From an uncultured Anaerolineae bacterium (GTDB taxonomy: Bacteria > Chloroflexota > Anaerolineae > Aggregatilineales > Phototrophicaceae), in NCBI GenBank assembly GCA_937995825.1, contig CALKJO010000002.1:62001-126000 (forward strand): a stretch of 64,000 nucleotides of DNA. The letters run 5' to 3'. The position numbers and the translations under genes were made by a program. Shown in pieces: positions 60,484-64,000 of the stretch. The notes beneath the pieces are model-generated. The model saw nothing but the letters and a program-made list of their open reading frames with translations, was not told the origin of the DNA and made no database searches. Position 1 is the stretch's first letter. Each line of letters begins with the position of its first letter.

Positions 60484-60564
60484 TTTCATTGAAAAATTCA
60501 TAAGGCAGCTTATTATCGGATAAAATAGCCCAAGTTTCCATGAAAAGCGAATTGAGTTAGCATA

Positions 60565-61707
60565 ATGACGGTCTCCATCTGGCAAGCTGACGACAAGCAA
60601 CTATCGTATGAGGTCGATTTTCTGATCGTGGGCGCGGGCTTGGTCGGCTGCGCTGCTGCATATTTCGCGGTTCAGGCTGGGCGCAGCGTGGTCATCACTG
60701 AGATGCGCGATATTGCCCTTGGCGCATCAAGCCGCAACGCCGGCTTCATGATCACCGGACCCGACACCTATTATCACCGCGCCATTGCCAAATACGGGCA
60801 TGACCGCGCCCGCGAGCTTTGGGCATTGTCCGAACGGACTCACCGCATCTGGCACGGCTGGATCGAGCAGTTCGATGTGCCGTTTGACCCGTGCGGGTCG
60901 ATGCTGCTGGCGGAAAGCGCGGAGGAAGCCAAAGAGCTGCTTCAGGCGGCGCGCGCGCTCAACGATGACGGCATCGACGCCGCATTCATCGACGGCGATC
61001 CGCTGGAACGCGGCTATTTCGCCGCTGTCCACCAGCCGAGTGACGGCGGTGTTCAGCCTTACGCGCTGGCGCAGGCGGCATTTCGCGCCTCCGGCGCGGC
61101 GCTGGTCGCCAATAACGAGGTCTATCGCATCGAACAGCCGGACGCCGAGCGCGTCCATGTCTATACGCGGCAGTATCGCTTTGAAGCGCGCCATGTCCTG
61201 CTCTGCACCAACGCTCACTCGCCCGCCCTGCATCCGTATTTCGTCGGCAAGGTGATCCCAACGCGAGCGCAGTGCCTGGTGACCGCGCCGCTGCCCAGCT
61301 CGGTCATGCCGACCTGCGGCTACAGCGACTACGGGTATATGTACTATCGGATGACTTTCGACAACCGGCTTCTGATCGGCGGCGGGCGCAGGGATTATCA
61401 AGCGCTGGAGAATGACACGACCGATGACCGCATCACCGATCCGGTGCAGCGCTATCTGGACGCCTATCTGCGCGCCAAATTCCCCGACGTGACCGCGCCG
61501 GTTGAGCGGCGCTGGGCGGGGATCATGGGGTTCAGTATCGATGGGCTGCCGCTGGTCGGGACGCTGCCGGACATGCCGCGAGTCGGCTTTGCGGTCGGCT
61601 TTCATGGGCATGGGCTGGCGTTCGGCGCGGGGGTGGCGGAGCGTGCCGTCGATCATGTGTTGAAGGGAGTCAGCCCGGGCGTGGTGAGCGCGGCGCGGCT
61701 GGGCTGA
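60565..61707 (+). CDS. FAD-dependent oxidoreductase, DAO (D-amino-acid/glycine oxidase-like) family
   Basis: A 380-residue flavoenzyme. VDFLIVGAGLVGCAAAYFA is the FAD-binding Rossmann motif, followed by SSRNAGFMITGPDTYYHRA (conserved substrate/flavin segment) and LLIGGGRRDY. The C-terminal RRWAGIMGFSIDGLPLVG and FAVGFHGHGLAFG are the DAO signature region. Substrates in this family include glycine, sarcosine, D-amino acids and polyamine-related compounds (PuuB-like); I cannot choose. Upstream of the ATG there is a GGATAAAAT stretch that may be the -10. Expression may be linked to the divergent mnh operon through the inverted repeat. Confidence 0.85.
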   Translation: MTVSIWQADDKQLSYEVDFLIVGAGLVGCAAAYFAVQAGRSVVITEMRDIALGASSRNAGFMITGPDTYYHRAIAKYGHDRARELWALSERTHRIWHGWIEQFDVPFDPCGSMLLAESAEEAKELLQAARALNDDGIDAAFIDGDPLERGYFAAVHQPSDGGVQPYALAQAAFRASGAALVANNEVYRIEQPDAERVHVYTRQYRFEARHVLLCTNAHSPALHPYFVGKVIPTRAQCLVTAPLPSSVMPTCGYSDYGYMYYRMTFDNRLLIGGGRRDYQALENDTTDDRITDPVQRYLDAYLRAKFPDVTAPVERRWAGIMGFSIDGLPLVGTLPDMPRVGFAVGFHGHGLAFGAGVAERAVDHVLKGVSPGVVSAARLG

Positions 61708-61736
61708 CTCGCAGGTCATCCCAACGGCACGGCGCT

Positions 61737-63413
61737 TTAGAACGGCGGGCGCGTGACCTCAATGCGGTACGACTCGCAAAACGGCAGCCCATCCACCAGC
61801 GCGATCACCTTCCAAGTGAAGTTGATGCCAGGTCCGATGGCGGCGGTGCTGACATCGATCTCGACGCTGGAGGTGGCGTCGGTCACGTTCTGAGTCCAGA
61901 CGACATTGCCGAGAATGTCGTAGATCAGCACCCGATACGCACTGACGCCACTGATCGGCGACCAGGCGAAGGTATCGACGCCGTTGACCATGCCCCTGCG
62001 CGGCGAGATCGGCGTGAAATTCTCGCACTGAATGAGACTGCTCGGAGTCGGCGACGGGATGCGCGTCGGCGCGGGCGTCAGTGTGAAGATGCGGTTTGTC
62101 GCTGGATCGACCAGCGGCAGCAGACTGGGATCGCCGCTGACGATCTGCACGACCGTGCGCGCAACCCAAGCGCGCGTCCCATCGGGGAGCGCAATGTAAA
62201 ACCAATTCGGATCGCGGTAGCTGCGCCCCAGCACCCGTAAGCGCTCGCCGACCGGATAAGTGCCGATGATGGCGAAATTCTGCCCATCGCCCGCGCGCAG
62301 ATTGGGCGCGCCGCTGCTCGTCACAAAGACCGGCTCTAGTGTTGCAGTCGGCGGAGGCGTGATAGTGGGCGTGTCTGAAGGCGTCGGAGTCGGAGTGGGC
62401 GTCCATGAGAGCGCGACCTGCGTGAGCCGCTGCGCCAGCACGGTTTCCAGCGCTTCCTGTGTCTGTGTCGGCTCAGCAATGGCGGTCGCAGTTGCGGCGT
62501 CAATCGCGGACTGAGTCGCGGCGATCTCGGCTTCTGAAAGGGTTGGCGTCAGCGTGTTGGAGGGCGTAAAGGTTGGCGTCGGCGTGGGGGTATCAGTCGG
62601 CGTCTCCGATGGCGTCGGCGTAGAAGTTAGGGTGAAAGTCGGCGTCGGCGTGGGGGTATCAGTCGGCATGACCTCCGCGACCATGCCTAAGTCACCGTCG
62701 AAGCGCAAGCCGGGCGTCAGAGCATTGATCCAGACGCGGTTATCGGTCGGCAGCAGCGGCTTCGATCTATCGGGAAACGCGGGCAGCCCGACAAACAGCC
62801 ACGCGCCATCACTGCTGACGCCCAGCAGCGGCAGAACGCTGCCGCCCGCAATTTGCCCCAGGATCGAAAACAGCGCGCTCGGTCCGAGGCGCGCCTCAAC
62901 AAAGTCGGCGGTGGTGACCTGAGGAATATCCGCGACCAGGACGTTGATCTCGCCGTTGACGATCTCAGCGGACAGTTCGCCTCCGTCTGCATCGCGGAGA
63001 ACCGCACTGCTGGCAACCAGTGCGCCCGTGCCAGAACGCAGCCCTTCAAAGGTGAGGAGGAAGGCAGTGCCATCGCGGTCGGGCAGAGTCGCGCCGCGCG
63101 CCGCAAGGCGGACGATGCCGCCCGTATCCTGCGGACGCTGCACGTCAAACGTTGTGCCGGCTTGCCAATAGCCGCCCAGCGATGCGCTGGCAAAGCGCGC
63201 CAGGCTCGGATCGTATTGCAGCGTGAGAATGACCTCACTGCACGCTGTCAAACATGCCAGCCGCACCGCGCCCTGCGCTGATCCGTTCAGGGGAATGGTG
63301 ATGGTTGGCAGCCCCAACGATGCGTCCGCCGGCTGCGCCGCCGCGCTGCCCAGCCCGATTAGCAGACTCAGCAGAATGATGATGAAAATGCTGCCCTGTA
63401 CTATCCCGTTCAC
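61737..63413 (-). CDS. Exported cohesin-like/SH3 protein with a Thr/Pro linker
   Basis: A 558-residue secreted protein: signal sequence (GSIFIIILLSLLIGLGSAAA), a cohesin-like beta domain (about 30-170; VILTLQYDPSLARFASASLG), a unique region, a long TPTPTFT-type linker (250-300), an Ala/Thr helical stretch (300-335), an SH3-type domain (365-430; PNLRAGDGQNFAIIGTYPVG) and a C-terminal fibronectin-like beta domain (470-558; FAWSPISGVSAYRVLIYDI). No catalytic domain is present. The GTG start at 63413 has GGAG 8 nt upstream and a TATAAC box at 63441-63446. Probably a surface structural or binding protein. Confidence 0.75.
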   Translation of the reverse strand: MNGIVQGSIFIIILLSLLIGLGSAAAQPADASLGLPTITIPLNGSAQGAVRLACLTACSEVILTLQYDPSLARFASASLGGYWQAGTTFDVQRPQDTGGIVRLAARGATLPDRDGTAFLLTFEGLRSGTGALVASSAVLRDADGGELSAEIVNGEINVLVADIPQVTTADFVEARLGPSALFSILGQIAGGSVLPLLGVSSDGAWLFVGLPAFPDRSKPLLPTDNRVWINALTPGLRFDGDLGMVAEVMPTDTPTPTPTFTLTSTPTPSETPTDTPTPTPTFTPSNTLTPTLSEAEIAATQSAIDAATATAIAEPTQTQEALETVLAQRLTQVALSWTPTPTPTPSDTPTITPPPTATLEPVFVTSSGAPNLRAGDGQNFAIIGTYPVGERLRVLGRSYRDPNWFYIALPDGTRAWVARTVVQIVSGDPSLLPLVDPATNRIFTLTPAPTRIPSPTPSSLIQCENFTPISPRRGMVNGVDTFAWSPISGVSAYRVLIYDILGNVVWTQNVTDATSSVEIDVSTAAIGPGINFTWKVIALVDGLPFCESYRIEVTRPPF

Positions 63414-63440
63414 GCTGTTTGCTCCTCTTTTCCCCTTGAA

Positions 63441-63446
63441 GTTATA
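63441..63446 (-). promoter_or_regulatory. -10 box TGC-TATAAC of the cohesin-like gene
   Basis: The minus strand reads TGCTATAAC, ending 27 nt before the GTG at 63413. It matches the TGC/GGC-TAYAA boxes at other genes. Confidence 0.42.
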
Positions 63447-63544
63447 GCACGTTCAGCGCTTTAGCGCGACACAAGGCAATGGAAGCCGCCAGCCTGCTTG
63501 TGCTGATACAGTTACATCAACTATAAAATAACGTCAAACAGGTT

Positions 63545-63550
63545 TATAAT
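63545..63550 (+). promoter_or_regulatory. -10 box TATAAT of the PAS sensor gene
   Basis: TATAAT lies 56 nt before the GTG at 63607, in an AT-rich part of the divergent intergenic region. No convincing -35. Confidence 0.38.
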
Positions 63551-63606
63551 TTCCAACAATCACCTTCTTTGCGGACTCAGCGGCAGCACAGACCAGTGGC
63601 AGTGTT

Positions 63607-64000
63607 GTGAAACAGCAGACGATCATCGATGTACTCAACGCAATCCCCGATGGCTTGATCATCCTCGACGATCAGAATTACATTCAGTTCTTCAATGCAG
63701 CGGCGCAGGCGCTGTTCGCAGATGATCCACTGTTCAAGGTTGGCGCTCCGGCTCCGCAGCATCTGCTCAGCGATGCAGATGAATTTACGGTTGGACTCAG
63801 CGACGGGGCAGCGCGCCAGATCGCGCGGCGCGTGATCGCGATTGGGCAGAGCCGCGCTGAGCGCCTGATCTGGCTGCACGACATCACCGAGGAAAAACGC
63901 TTGCAAGCATCCGAGCGCGAACAGCGCGCCTTTGTCGAAGCGCTGCGCGATATCGGGTCGAGCCTGAATACGCTGACCTCCCTGGAGACGATGCTGGAGG
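63607..64000 (+). CDS. PAS-domain (then GAF) sensor protein, 3' end outside window
   Basis: An open frame from GTG at 63607 through the window end, 131 residues visible. Residues 1-95 are a PAS domain (IIDVLNAIPDGLIILDD, YIQFFNAAAQALF, LIWLHDITEEKRL). After a short coiled coil, FVEALRDIGSSLNTLTSLETM is the start of a GAF domain. The usual continuation would be a histidine kinase or diguanylate cyclase. GTG at 63607 is the first usable start; no Shine-Dalgarno sequence is obvious. Minus-strand frames over the same DNA are shadows. Confidence 0.75.
   Translation, partial: MKQQTIIDVLNAIPDGLIILDDQNYIQFFNAAAQALFADDPLFKVGAPAPQHLLSDADEFTVGLSDGAARQIARRVIAIGQSRAERLIWLHDITEEKRLQASEREQRAFVEALRDIGSSLNTLTSLETMLE

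Overview
The window is GC-rich DNA, with coding regions carrying strong third-position G/C. It looks like a chromosomal segment of a Chloroflexota bacterium, probably Anaerolineae-like. This is an inference from content: many exported proteins with SH3-type domains and long Thr/Pro linkers, several polytopic GT39-type membrane glycosyltransferases, Uma2-family nucleases, an LppX/LprG-like lipoprotein next to an MFS transporter, frequent TTG/GTG starts and tightly overlapping genes. No rRNA, tRNA, CRISPR array, insertion sequence or prophage was recognised.

Layout. 1-5.04 kb (+): the tail of a VIT/VWA-type protein, then a surface-polysaccharide operon (GT2, a GT9-WecG/TagA fusion, a heptose-kinase-like PfkB enzyme) and a frameshifted Uma2 gene. 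5.06-17.1 kb (-): one long co-directional block. In transcription order it holds four paralogous exported glycoside-hydrolase-like proteins, a small CopD-like membrane protein, a GT39-like protein, ribonuclease Z and a dihydropyrimidinase. 17.3-23.6 kb: an SDR enzyme (-), an LppX/LprG-like lipoprotein coupled to a 14-TM MFS transporter (+), an intact Uma2 protein (+) and oligoendopeptidase F (-). 23.8-29.1 kb (+): pterin dehydratase, a small HExxH membrane protein, a 1085-residue Ser/Thr kinase-ATPase-TPR protein and a glycosyltransferase.

29.1-35.9 kb has an accessory character. It contains a small excisionase-like HTH gene with small ORFs and strong terminators, a DUF4342 protein, a PA14/SH3 protein, a trypsin-like protease with a putative effector-associated N-terminal domain, an iron alcohol dehydrogenase, and a methyltransferase-nuclease fusion whose middle third is strikingly AT-rich. 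36.0-43.6 kb (-): an envelope operon (lipoprotein, membrane protein, large helical protein, GT39, metallophosphoesterase-like protein, processive GT2). 43.7-54.4 kb (+): PPC-type lipoprotein, FAD oxidoreductase, HEAT-like membrane protein, a LOV-domain histidine kinase translationally coupled to a REC-histidine kinase, SH3 and unknown exported proteins, and another GT39. A 57-residue membrane protein lies on the minus strand in a gap here. 54.4-60.4 kb (-): a complete Mrp-type Na+/H+ antiporter operon with subunits A and B fused. 60.5-64 kb: a DAO-type FAD oxidoreductase, a cohesin/SH3-like exported protein (-) and the start of a PAS-GAF sensor.

Recurring signals are ATGA/GTGA/TTGA stop-start overlaps and a GCTATAAT/GCTACAAT -10 box. 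In two cases the box lies only 7-8 nt upstream of the start codon, which suggests leaderless transcripts. The observations most worth following are the LOV kinase pair, the tandem hydrolase-like cluster with its degenerate GH18-like domain, the lipoprotein-MFS pair, the EAD-like protease and the methyltransferase-nuclease fusion.
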